This document shows, in pieces, positions 31,284 through 41,500 of a DNA stretch of 64,000 nt. The translations under genes were made by a program, and so were the position numbers. Under the pieces are notes generated by a model. That model ran no database searches. It was not told where the DNA came from and saw nothing but the letters and a program-made list of their open reading frames with translations. The stretch spans positions 101,927 through 165,926 of the forward strand of contig JAFLJS010000051.1 in the NCBI GenBank assembly GCA_022712895.1, written 5' to 3'. Source of the stretch: Desulfocapsa sp. Its GTDB lineage: Bacteria > Desulfobacterota > Desulfobulbia > Desulfobulbales > Desulfocapsaceae. Each line of letters begins with the position of its first letter. The first letter of the stretch is position 1.

Positions 31284-33482
31284 CTAACGACGTCGCCCAC
31301 CACCACGATTCCCGCCCCCCCTGCTCGGACGGCTTGTTCGTGTTGTGGCACGTTGCCTGGAATAGTGCTGGCGATCTATAGATGAGGAACGATTGTAGCC
31401 AGAAAAATCTCGTGTGCTGCTTCGCTGTACACCCTCAGCTCTCTTCACTGGGGCACGATCCTGCCACTGCCCACCGCTACGTTGTTGCCACTTGCCGTTA
31501 TTGTTGCGCAACACGTTTCCATCCCGATCGGCCATTACATTATTCTTCACATTTGAATGGTTTAATGCCACAGCGGCCCCACCAGCCACACCAGCGGTTG
31601 CCAGTGCTGCAGTATTAACATTCTGGCGACCCTTAGCTCTGTTTTTAATTTCCTGCCTATCCTGACTGGAGATAGAACGGGCATTAACACTATTTGTAAT
31701 ATTGGCTCGCTGGTCTACGTTTCGATACAGATTATTTCTATTGGAGACGCGATTATAATTGTTTCTGTTATTAATGGTAACATTGTTGATATGCACATTA
31801 TTATAAGACCGCCTATACCCCCTCGGCCCGTAGTAGCCACGTCCCCAATGCGAGCCATGATACCCACCGCCGGAATAAAAACCGAAAGTAAAGGGACCGG
31901 AGCTCCAGCTCATACCAAATCCCCAACCAGTCCAGGGATTATAAGCAACAGAAAGTCCCCAGGTTGCAGGGCGCGGATAGTAATAATAGGGAGAAACCCA
32001 TGGACTGTAGTACCAGCCAGTTCCATAGACAATGGTCGGCCCATACACATAACTTCCCACATACCCGGGCGTATACCCCACATATACGACTTCGGGTGTA
32101 GAGTCATACACATATACATATTTCGTATTATAGATTGGGCTTGATGGCGGAATCCTATCTATTCCAGGAGGTGCCTTATCCGAAACTACCCAGGGACCAG
32201 TTGCAGAACCAGCGACATACCAGACTGCATCCTTAACAAGATAAAAATCCTGCCCGTCTTTTATAACGGTCTCTGAACAGTTGACAGCAAATGAGAGTTT
32301 GGTTCCTGCTATTTCTTTAAATTTGGGCGTTCCGTCATAGGTGACATCCAGCTCAACAGTACCTCGCTTCACCGCCGCAGTTTGCGGGATCTGAGCATCC
32401 ATTATCGCCTCTTTCGCTTCATCAGTACCGGCGACATAGGCTCTCACATCACCATATTTCGAATCTGCAGGGATATCTTGAAAAGTTGCTGGAAGTGCAT
32501 CGGAGGCGACATAACTCCACTTTCCCTTCATTGAATCTGCTGAATACCAGCGACCTGAAATAACAAGAAAATATTGCTGACTTTTCACATCCATAAAAAC
32601 ATCTGACTCGGTATTACTCATCGCCAGCAAGACATCAGTAAGAGGTTGAAAACTTGCCTTACCAATGGACACCACAAGTTCTGCCGCTGTATGTGAAACC
32701 ACAATCAACGGTGCATTGTCACTTGTTATGGTGCTCTTTGGCACAGGAGAAGCCCCATCAAATTTCGAAGCTTTTGCAGCCACCATTTTCACAAGATCGG
32801 CTGGCGGTTCTGTATCAAATGCCCAGGGGCCATCCACATCTTTTGCTTTGTACCAGACTTTTTCAGCGACATTAAGATACCAATTCTTGCCATCACTAAA
32901 CAAAGGATAGGGAGTATTAACCACTGCCTTAAATTTGCTGTTCTCCACCTTCTGCAAACTGGTTTTGCCATCAATGCTGATCAAAAGAGCTGGCTCTTCA
33001 AGATAGAGAATCTTTGGAGGAATATTTTTCAGATCTGCGGCCTGTTTCTGTTCTTGGCCAACAGCCGCCAGGGCGGTGGTTAATGCATCCAGTGACATGG
33101 TCAGGTTAGAACCTTTCATGGCAGCATCCACACCATTCTTGAATTCTTCCTCGATCTTTTTATTATCCTCAGGAAGGCGAGTATCTGTAATGGTGAAAGT
33201 CTCAAAACGAACTGTGTTTGCAACACGATCGATATCGACTCTTGCGGTAAACCAGGCAACACCAAAAACTGGAGGCTGATCTCCGGCACCATGGTAAGCC
33301 ATTGCAGCACGCCCTGTCAGGATATTCTTTTCCAATGAGTCGACCTGCGGCTGGTAAACCGTTATACTACCGGAGGAAACTGCGACCTCACGCGGCCACG
33401 TTTTGAGCTCTTTAGCAATCAGCCCTGGAGCAAAAAGAAATGTCGCCAATACCAAAAGACTCCACACTCGACCATGTATCAT
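31284..33482 (-). CDS. Exported protein with Tyr/Gly-rich and Asn/Arg-rich C-terminus
   Basis: Signal peptide; YVGYTPGYVGSYVYGPTIVYGTGWYYSPW repeats; WYYS/WYVAGSATGPW segments. Confidence 0.65.
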   Translation of the reverse strand: MIHGRVWSLLVLATFLFAPGLIAKELKTWPREVAVSSGSITVYQPQVDSLEKNILTGRAAMAYHGAGDQPPVFGVAWFTARVDIDRVANTVRFETFTITDTRLPEDNKKIEEEFKNGVDAAMKGSNLTMSLDALTTALAAVGQEQKQAADLKNIPPKILYLEEPALLISIDGKTSLQKVENSKFKAVVNTPYPLFSDGKNWYLNVAEKVWYKAKDVDGPWAFDTEPPADLVKMVAAKASKFDGASPVPKSTITSDNAPLIVVSHTAAELVVSIGKASFQPLTDVLLAMSNTESDVFMDVKSQQYFLVISGRWYSADSMKGKWSYVASDALPATFQDIPADSKYGDVRAYVAGTDEAKEAIMDAQIPQTAAVKRGTVELDVTYDGTPKFKEIAGTKLSFAVNCSETVIKDGQDFYLVKDAVWYVAGSATGPWVVSDKAPPGIDRIPPSSPIYNTKYVYVYDSTPEVVYVGYTPGYVGSYVYGPTIVYGTGWYYSPWVSPYYYYPRPATWGLSVAYNPWTGWGFGMSWSSGPFTFGFYSGGGYHGSHWGRGYYGPRGYRRSYNNVHINNVTINNRNNYNRVSNRNNLYRNVDQRANITNSVNARSISSQDRQEIKNRAKGRQNVNTAALATAGVAGGAAVALNHSNVKNNVMADRDGNVLRNNNGKWQQRSGGQWQDRAPVKRAEGVQRSSTRDFSGYNRSSSIDRQHYSRQRATTRTSRPSRGGGNRGGGRRR

Positions 33483-33686
33483 TTTGTTTACCTCTACTGA
33501 CCCCAGTATTTCCTGAGCCCACTGAAAAAGTTATAACGTATTCACGACTACCAAGTACCATGTCGTAATCAAAATACCTTTATGCAACATGCCTTTCACA
33601 TGCAAGGTAGCACAGCACTTCTCTTATATACCACTGCTACCTGAAATCACAAACAAAAGTCAAAACCTCTGCCAACACTACGAGTT

Positions 33687-33700
33687 GGCATCATTCTCGC
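33687..33700 (+). promoter_or_regulatory. Candidate sigma-54 promoter
   Basis: TTGGCATCATTCTCGCAT has GG-N10-GC spacing about 40 nt upstream of the flagellar-like gene. Confidence 0.35.
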
Positions 33701-33740
33701 ATGTATCAAGTCAAAGATCCACAGACAATGGAGCACAACC

Positions 33741-34094
33741 ATGATACCAGCTGCTAATTCGACACTTTCAGGACTTCAGGCATACGGAACAAAAATCAAC
33801 TCCAATGCCAACAATATCGCCAACCTTTCGACAGAAGGCTATAAAAAGACCCGGGTAACATTGTCAGAACAGGCGCCACAAGGGGTACAGGCCAACGTGG
33901 AGACGGTGGATTCACCGGGGAATACTCGCCTGGAAGAGACTACCCAGGGACAGGAGCAGGTAGAACTCTCAAATGTTGATCTGGCCGAAGAATTACCAGA
34001 GTCTCAACTCAATGCACGCTTCTACCAGGCAAATTTAAAGACGCTGGATGTTGTAGATGAAATGACTAAAAACCTGTTGGACATTAAGGCTTAA
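33741..34094 (+). CDS. Flagellar basal-body rod-like (FlgB/FlgC family) protein
   Basis: N-terminal SGLQAYGTKINSNANNIANLSTEGYKK and C-terminal VDLAEELPESQLNARFYQANLKTLDVVDEM. Confidence 0.8.
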   Translation: MIPAANSTLSGLQAYGTKINSNANNIANLSTEGYKKTRVTLSEQAPQGVQANVETVDSPGNTRLEETTQGQEQVELSNVDLAEELPESQLNARFYQANLKTLDVVDEMTKNLLDIKA

Positions 34095-34112
34095 AGCAAA
34101 CTACTCTCTTCT

Positions 34113-34754
34113 TCAGACCCCGTGTAAAGGACACTCTTTGCAGCGGGGTTTTCCTTTTTTACAGAACTCTTTAGCAACAGCAACAATCAGTGCATGAAAC
34201 TCATTAAAAAGCGCGATATCTTCGGGCAAACTATCTAAGAACTCCTGCTGCAAACCATAATAATCGTTGTCTTCAAGAACTATTTCATGACGTGAAAAAA
34301 CTCGATGGGTATAAGTATCAATGACAAATGTTGGTTTTCCCGCCACATAGAGCAGTATGGAGTCTGCAGTTTCAGGCCCCACGCCCTTCACCCGTAACAG
34401 GTTCTCCCGGGCTCCATCAAGACTATCGTCACATAAAAACTGTAATTCACCTTCATACTCCTCTTCTATCATCTGCAAGAGGTTTTTCAAACGAACTGCT
34501 TTGATATTATAATATCCGGAAGGTCTGATATATTCAGCCAGAGACTCCAGCGACAGGGATTGCATGGCTGTAAAATGTAAACAACCTGCATCTTTAAGAT
34601 TGGCAATGGCCAGTGTGACATTTGCCCAATTTGTATTCTGGGTGAGTACTGCTCCAACAAGTATCTCAAAAGGTGAATCTGCAGGCCACCAGTGTTGTGG
34701 CCCATAATAAGCAAACAGACGATCGTACACATCAAGAAACGGATTGTTTTGCAT
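34113..34754 (-). CDS. Endonuclease III-like HhH-GPD DNA glycosylase
   Basis: VKGVGPETADSILLYVAGKPTFVIDTYTHRVFSR; C-terminal CKKGKPRCKECPL; likely start MQNNPFLDVYD at 34754 rather than 34808. Confidence 0.85.
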   Translation of the reverse strand: MQNNPFLDVYDRLFAYYGPQHWWPADSPFEILVGAVLTQNTNWANVTLAIANLKDAGCLHFTAMQSLSLESLAEYIRPSGYYNIKAVRLKNLLQMIEEEYEGELQFLCDDSLDGARENLLRVKGVGPETADSILLYVAGKPTFVIDTYTHRVFSRHEIVLEDNDYYGLQQEFLDSLPEDIALFNEFHALIVAVAKEFCKKGKPRCKECPLHGV

Positions 34755-34758
34755 AATA

Positions 34759-35844
34759 TCAGTCTCCGAGGCAGACACCGATGTCTCTGGCGGTGTACAC
34801 TTTGTCACTGTTCACATTTACTTTTTTACGCGATTTCACAGCATCAGCCAGCGGAACAGATCCCATATGTGGCGATTTCAGCGCCACCATATGGCCAAAT
34901 GTCCCTTTTTCGACAAGACGAACTGCAGCTGCACCAAAACGCATGGCAAGTAAACGGTCAAAGGTTGTTGGAGAACCACCACGCTGTAGATGCCCAAGCA
35001 CCAGAGAGCGGGTATCTTTACCCGTTCGCTCTCGTACTTCTTTTGCCACCCATTCCCCCACACCACCAAGGAGCAGTTCAGAGCGCCCCACTTCTCCTCC
35101 CCCTTTACTGATCACCTCCCCACCTGCTGCCACGGCACCTTCTGCCACTACAATGATGGCATAATTTTTTCCATGCAACTCATTATCCATTATCTTGGCA
35201 CACACTTTTTCCATGTCAAAAGGAATTTCGGGAATCAGTAGCACATCAGCGCCACCGGAAATTCCAGAATACAACGCAATCCAGCCGGAATCACGCCCCA
35301 TGACCTCAACCACCATTACCCTATCATGAGATTTTGCAGTGGAATGCAGTTTATCCAACGCTTCTGTAGCAGTGGATACAGCAGTATCAAAGCCAAAGGT
35401 TCGATCTGTTGCTTCCAGATCATTGTCAATGGTTTTGGGAATTCCAATCACTGGCATGCCCATCCGTGAAAAACGCTCAGCAATCTCAAGACTGCCGTCA
35501 CCACCAATAGCAATATGGCAGTCAAAACCCATTCTGTTAAAATTATCGAGTATCTTTTCCGAGATATCGACTACCTTTACTTCTCCAGCATAGTTCTCAA
35601 CAGGCATTTCAAAGGGATTCCCCTTATTTGTAGACCCAAGTATAGTACCACCGGTTGCATAAATATCTTCAACATCCTCAGTTCTCAGACGGCACATCTC
35701 GTCTCGATCAAGAAAGCCTTTATACCCACTGCGGCTGCCATAAACCTCCCATCCTTTTCTATAGCAGGCGTGTACCACAGCGTATATCACTGCGTTGAGT
35801 CCCGGTGCATCGCCACCACCTGTAGAGATCATAATTTTTTTCAT
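34759..35844 (-). CDS. pfkA: 6-phosphofructokinase
   Basis: GGGDAPGLNAVI, IGGDGSL, GIPKTIDNDL, VEVMGRDSGWIAL. Confidence 0.92.
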   Translation of the reverse strand: MKKIMISTGGGDAPGLNAVIYAVVHACYRKGWEVYGSRSGYKGFLDRDEMCRLRTEDVEDIYATGGTILGSTNKGNPFEMPVENYAGEVKVVDISEKILDNFNRMGFDCHIAIGGDGSLEIAERFSRMGMPVIGIPKTIDNDLEATDRTFGFDTAVSTATEALDKLHSTAKSHDRVMVVEVMGRDSGWIALYSGISGGADVLLIPEIPFDMEKVCAKIMDNELHGKNYAIIVVAEGAVAAGGEVISKGGGEVGRSELLLGGVGEWVAKEVRERTGKDTRSLVLGHLQRGGSPTTFDRLLAMRFGAAAVRLVEKGTFGHMVALKSPHMGSVPLADAVKSRKKVNVNSDKVYTARDIGVCLGD

Positions 35845-36118
35845 AAAACCATACCTTTTGCTTCACATCATCGTCAATATGTGCATACTATTCTATAGAG
35901 AACAAATGACTTTCCCGTTCATTCTCTGTTTTTTTTGAATGTTACTTGAAATCTTTTCTCAGCATAGAGATTGACTTCTCTTTATGAGTTATTATGATTG
36001 TAGCATATTACTTTCACAGAAGGTGAGTAGTTTTTCACTCTGTGAGTGATACTCAAGTGACATACGAAACAAAGTTTTAACACTTTGCTATTTTTTTGAT
36101 TATAAAAAGGAGGATTTC

Positions 36119-36463
36119 ATGTCTGATTTTACAGTTACAGACCAGGCCGTAGAAAAACTCAAGGAATATTTGGAGCAGAATAATATCAGTTCTGCACTTC
36201 GTATTGCCTTGATGCAGGGCGGCTGAAGCGGCCCATCACTGGGACTGGCTCTGGATGAGCCAAAAGACAACGATAAAGTTTACGACCAGGATGATCTTAC
36301 ATTCTTGGTTGAAGAAGGATTAATGAGCACCTGCGGTACAATCACAGTTGAGTTTATCGACGCTGGTCCACGCTCAGGTTTTGGAATTACTTCCACCAAC
36401 TCCATTGGCGGTGGAAGTGGTGGTTGTTCCTCTGGATCTTGCGGATCCGGTGGTTGCGGCTGA
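36119..36463 (+). CDS. HesB/IscA-family selenoprotein (in-frame TGA read as Sec)
   Basis: ATG 36119: MSDFTVTDQAVEKLKEYLEQNNISSALRIALMQGG[TGA 36224-36226]SGPSLGLALDEPKDNDKVYDQDDLTFLVEEGLMSTCGTITVEFIDAGPRSGFGITSTNSIGGGSGGCSSGSCGSGGCG*; AAGGAGG SD upstream; homology-like signal continues in frame past TGA; SECIS-like hairpin 36246-36262. Confidence 0.88.
36246..36262 (+). promoter_or_regulatory. Candidate bacterial SECIS hairpin
   Basis: TGGCTC-TGGAT-GAGCCA, 6-bp stem and 5-nt loop with G near loop start, about 20 nt after the TGA. Confidence 0.6.
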
Positions 36464-36493
36464 TTGATTTCGCTTCAACCGTTCGTTTAAAAT

Positions 36494-36531
36494 ATGGCGC
36501 AAAGAAAGCTTTCCTGCTTTCTTTGCGCCAT
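36494..36531. terminator. Perfect 16-bp hairpin downstream of the selenoprotein gene
   Basis: ATGGCGCAAAGAAAGC-TTTCCT-GCTTTCTTTGCGCCAT. Confidence 0.7.
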
Positions 36532-36779
36532 TGAATTATCTGCCTTATACTACTTTCCTCCTTTTTTCTTCCCTGCAACAGACAAGAAAAACCAGTCATA
36601 TACCAGCCCCGCTTTTTCACTCCACGTGCGAAATCCTTTCTTCCTCTTTATTGCTACAACAAAAAGGTTAAAAATGTGGTGACTTACACCTGTTTTCACC
36701 TTACTATGGCCTTTAGGAACAATTGCCAAAAAGGACAATCAATCTTTATCAACCCATAGCCTTATAGCCACAACATACT

Positions 36780-38585
36780 ATGCCGCCACACTATTTTTCC
36801 CGATCCACACACAAACGGTTGTCAGCAAAATCTTTATCTTCTCTGTCCCTGACAGGTTTTGTCGCCTTACTGCTCCTCTCACCTCCCTTTGCCTTTGCAG
36901 GTACTCCCCTGACTGTCGAAGTTTCAGGACTTGAAGCACCCCTGCAGACAAATGTTCTTAATTTCCTCGATATTGAGAAAAACAAAAGCAACGAAGAACT
37001 AACTCCCCGCTGGATACAGCATCTGCACAAACAAGCACCGCAGGAAATTCGCGAAGCACTCTACCCCTTCGGATATTACCACGCAACCATCCAGGCAGAT
37101 CTTACAGAAAACCATGGCAAATGGCTGGCCCGCTATACCATTGATGCCGGCAAACCAACCTTTATAACCAAACACAATATTCGATGGACAGGTGAAGGCG
37201 CTACTCACCCCGTATTCCAGGAATCCATACAAAAACTCATAAACAGTTCTAACGGGCAAGTAATTCATGCGAAATATGACGCAGCCAAAAGCAACTTCCT
37301 GAACGTTGCCCTCTCCGAAGGATATCCACAGGCCAAAATAACCAAAAGTGAAATCCTGATTGATCTCGATGCCCACAGCGCTGAATTAACGCTTCTCATG
37401 GACACTGGTCCCCTATACTATTTTGGTGATATCCATTTTCTACAGGATTTTCTAGATCCAGAGCTCCTGCAAAAGTATGTTTCCCTAAAAAAGGGACAGC
37501 CATACTCTCACGATGCCCTTCTCGAGTTTCAACAGAACCTTATAGCTTCAAATTATGCACGTGAAGTCACCCTCACTCCCCTATTCGCCAAAACACAGGA
37601 CAAACTGTTACCAATAGAAGTGCTGATGCAGCCGATTCTTCCCCATAAACTCTCTTTTGGGCTCGGGTACGAAACAGATATCGGTATTCGTGGATCAGCA
37701 CGCTGGGAAGATCGTCTGCTCAACAGCTATGGTCATCACTCGGATTTATTTTTCAAACTCTCAGAGAAAGAAGGACTGTTTCGCGGCCAGTATTATATCC
37801 CGGTAAACAAGGCTCTTACTGATAGTTGGGTATCGTCAGCTGGTATAGAATACGAAACGACGCCGGACACAAGCAGCAGAACTGTAGCTCTGGAAACCGC
37901 TTTTGTACGAAAGAATCTCGAAGACACTCATTTCTACAAGGGATTTCTGCTGGCTTCATACGAATATTTCACCATTGGTGATGATCCACAAGTAGGTACC
38001 AAACTGTTTTCCATTGGCACCACCATCCGATTCTCAGATCTGGAGGATAACATCTATCCACAGTCCGGATATTCGTTCTTCTCTGATCTGCGAGGCGCTT
38101 CTGAGATACTGCTGTCAGATACCACCTATACCAGACTGCATCTTAAAGGCCGTTACATGTTCGGTCTTGGTGAAAATGGACGGTTAGACAGTCATTTTGA
38201 ATTTGGATCAGCCTGGGTTGATGACTACAATGTCTACCCGACATCATTACGTTTTTTTGCAGGTGGAGACAGTTCTGTCCGTGGCTACAAATATGAATCC
38301 CTGGGGCCCATGGACGATGACGGCAATATTATTGGTGGTAAGCATGTTTTCAGCGCAAGCCTTGAGTATGACCACAGAGTGGCAAAATCCTGGGTTATAG
38401 ATATTTTTGCCGATGCTGGAAATGCTTACGATGACACCTTAGACAAGGTATTCATTGGTTCCGGTTTTGGTTTTCGCTGGCTGGCGCCTTTTGGTTCTCT
38501 TCGCTTCGATTTTGCATGGCCTGTGAGCGAGGGCCTTACCATTAGTGCCGCACGAATTCACATTGGATTTGGAGCAACATTATGA
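36780..38585 (+). CDS. tamA: TamA/Omp85-family outer membrane protein
   Basis: POTRA region and C-terminal barrel: LRFFAGGDSSVRGYKYESLGP, SLEYDHRVAKSWVIDIFADAGNAYDD. Confidence 0.9.
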   Translation: MPPHYFSRSTHKRLSAKSLSSLSLTGFVALLLLSPPFAFAGTPLTVEVSGLEAPLQTNVLNFLDIEKNKSNEELTPRWIQHLHKQAPQEIREALYPFGYYHATIQADLTENHGKWLARYTIDAGKPTFITKHNIRWTGEGATHPVFQESIQKLINSSNGQVIHAKYDAAKSNFLNVALSEGYPQAKITKSEILIDLDAHSAELTLLMDTGPLYYFGDIHFLQDFLDPELLQKYVSLKKGQPYSHDALLEFQQNLIASNYAREVTLTPLFAKTQDKLLPIEVLMQPILPHKLSFGLGYETDIGIRGSARWEDRLLNSYGHHSDLFFKLSEKEGLFRGQYYIPVNKALTDSWVSSAGIEYETTPDTSSRTVALETAFVRKNLEDTHFYKGFLLASYEYFTIGDDPQVGTKLFSIGTTIRFSDLEDNIYPQSGYSFFSDLRGASEILLSDTTYTRLHLKGRYMFGLGENGRLDSHFEFGSAWVDDYNVYPTSLRFFAGGDSSVRGYKYESLGPMDDDGNIIGGKHVFSASLEYDHRVAKSWVIDIFADAGNAYDDTLDKVFIGSGFGFRWLAPFGSLRFDFAWPVSEGLTISAARIHIGFGATL

Positions 38586-41500
38586 AAAAATGGATCGTAC
38601 GAATATCCGTCACCGGCCTCGCTTTTCTTTTCCTGATTATCGGGACTGTCTCTTTTCTTATCGGAACCCAGAGTGGAACGAATTTTATTGTAACTCAAGC
38701 AGAAAGACTAATGAATGGGCAGCTGCAAATAGGTTCTGCGACAGGGACACTTCTTGATCGTCTGGAACTGAGTGATCTGCTCTTCGAAAGTCCGGCTGCA
38801 GGCAAGGCAGAAGTTGGTAAACTGGTTCTGGACTGGAAAAGCAGCGATCTCTTCAATCTTCACATTCATATTGTTGAATTAAGTGCAACTAATATACATT
38901 ACACCGCCTCTCAACTAGAAACAGAAGCAATAGCCGAGCCCAAATCGACAGCTTCCACCACACTCCCGGAACTTGCATTACCCATTACAATCACAGTTGA
39001 AAAACTCCTTATTGACAATGTTAAATTCTACACAGCTAAAGACGTAGAACCCATTACCATTACCCACACTGAGATTTCAGCTCTGTGGAATACTAACGGT
39101 ATCCAGCTAAAAAAACTCTCCTTTGCCATGCCCGAAATAACACTGGAAGCTAAAGGAGAAGTTCTTCCCACAGGAAATTATCCTTTAGCCTTCACAACTG
39201 TGATCACAACCCTCAGCCCTGAGTATCCTTCCGTTACGCTCCGCGGCGATTACGGAGGAGACCTGCAAACACTGACAATCAATGAACAACTGCGTGGAGA
39301 GCTAGAAGCAGACCTCCAGGGAACGTTACAGGATGTTGTCAATGCATTGGCCTGGGACATAAAGCTAAACATTATCCATTTTACTCCTGAAATATTCAAT
39401 CCCGATATTCCCGGAATAATAACCGGGAACATTGCATCGACTGGTACACTGCAGAGTCTCAATGCCACAGCACAGATTGCCATGCGTGACACAGAAAATT
39501 CATATGGTAACTGGGATGCAGTTCTCGATGCGGATATAAATCTTGAATCACTCCTAATTTCTATTAAACAATGCACCCTTAAACAGCAGGATTCCCCTGC
39601 TCTAATAGATCTTGCCGGAACCGTAGACATGGACCAGCAGCTTGCTATTGCACTCAGCTGGAAAAGCCTGCAATGGCCGATAACAGGAGAGGCCGAGTAC
39701 AGTTCCTCTGCCGGCGACATTAAACTCACAGGAACTATTGATGACTTTCACCTGGACCTGCAAACCACACTCTCCGGTTCTGCAATACCTGACAGCGCTA
39801 TACAACTGAGCAGTGATGGAAACACAGAAAGTGTGCATGACTTGCACCTGATCCTTAACACCCTTGAAGGAACTATTGCTGTAAATGGTGCTGTTGAATG
39901 GACACCAGCTGTAAAATGGCAGGTGGAAACGACAGGCAGTCAACTCAACCCCGGAGTACATTATCCCGGATGGCAGGGCAGTCTTGACTGGCTCATCAAC
40001 TCAAGTGGCCACCTTGAAAAAACCGACGTTTTTGCAAATGTTTCAATAACCAGTGTGCAAGGTGCTCTTCGTGATATTCCCGTTGCTGCATCAGGTAACA
40101 TCACCATTGCTCCGGAAAATATTCAGATAGAAAAGCTGTTGTTTTCCTCAGGCAAGGCTAGGATTAGCGCTCACGGCCAGCTTGGCAAGAGATCAGACCT
40201 TAGCTGGAATATTCAGGTTGCAAATTTTGCTGATTTACTTCCTGAAAGCAGCGGACAGCTCACAGCCTCCGGCACTGTTCTTGGGAAAATGACAGCGCCA
40301 AAAGTTACTGCAACTATACAGGGATCTTCAATCGCAATCCCACGGCTAGAGCTACAGGATCTGTTACTCAATACAACTCTTGATTTAAGCTGGCAGGAAC
40401 CATTTACCCTCGATCTTGTGGTGAACAATCTCCAATCCGGCGAAACCCTGCTGTCAAAAATCACCCTCCAATCAAGCGGAAAACTAACAGATCACACCCT
40501 GGACCTATTTGCCAGCCACAAACTTGCTGATCTGTCCCTTGCTCTTGGGGGAAACTACCAAGAAAAACTGTGGCAAGGCACACTGAGCAGACTTGTTCTT
40601 GATTCAAGGGATATGGGAAAATGGCAGATCGCAAAACCTACAAAAATAGTGGCCGCTGCCAAAGAGGCCACTATCGAGCGACTCTGCCTGGCACACGAAC
40701 AAAGTGAACTGTGTATAAATGGTACCTGGGACAGTGAAAACCTTCACACTGGTGGTAAAGCATCACTTACAGACTTCCCACTCAGCTGGCTTTCTCCATG
40801 GTTCCCGGATACCCTTGAAGAGCTTGGTGGCGTTTTCTCTTTTGATGCTGAGGCAAGTATGCAGGAGAAACTGAAAGCTACTGCCCACGCCAGAATCACT
40901 CCAGGAGAAATCAAATATATTACCTTTAAAAACAGTGGTATCCTGCCTCACGAAGGACTGAAACTTGATCTGCAAATTGCTGACGATGGGCTCGACTCGA
41001 ACCTGTGGCTCAGTGTAGACTCAAATATCATCAGTGGAAAGCTGCAATCTCCTGACCTTCTGCGAGGTGATGCTGACCACTCCCCCACAATTGCTGGCAA
41101 ACTCAAAATCGATGCAAGCAATTTTACACTGGTCGAAAAACTTGTTGCTGATGTGGAGAACCTGAGTGCGAAAATCGATACCGATTTTACTGTCACAGGA
41201 ACCCTGGCTCAGCCTGAAGTCTACGGCAAAGGAAAACTGCATATCAAAAACATGCTCATTCCTGTTGCCGGCCTTCAGCTTTCCAACACCTCTCTAGATA
41301 TCCTGGCAGATAACAGCAAAATAACCATTAACGGCATATTCAACTCAGGAAAGGGTTCCATGGCTCTTGATGGCAAGGCATTTCTTAATGCTGAAGAAAA
41401 ATATCCTGCCTCCATCACCTTAAAAGGAAAAAACTTCAGGCTTATAAATCTCCCTGACATAAAGGTCTATCTCTCTTCCAACCTCAGCATTGAAAGAAAA

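Noticed and set aside
31284-33482. Amyloid or adhesin system from the Tyr/Gly-rich protein
   Set aside because: Low-complexity C-terminus alone does not support a function; no partner genes nearby.
34781-35593. Plus-strand ORFs opposite pfkA
   Set aside because: Antisense shadows of a well-supported PFK gene.
36007-36050. Hairpin TTTCACAGAAGGTGA...TTTTCACTCTGTGAG upstream of the HesB-like gene as a riboswitch
   Set aside because: Short simple stem with no recognisable riboswitch core; could be an operator or a terminator.
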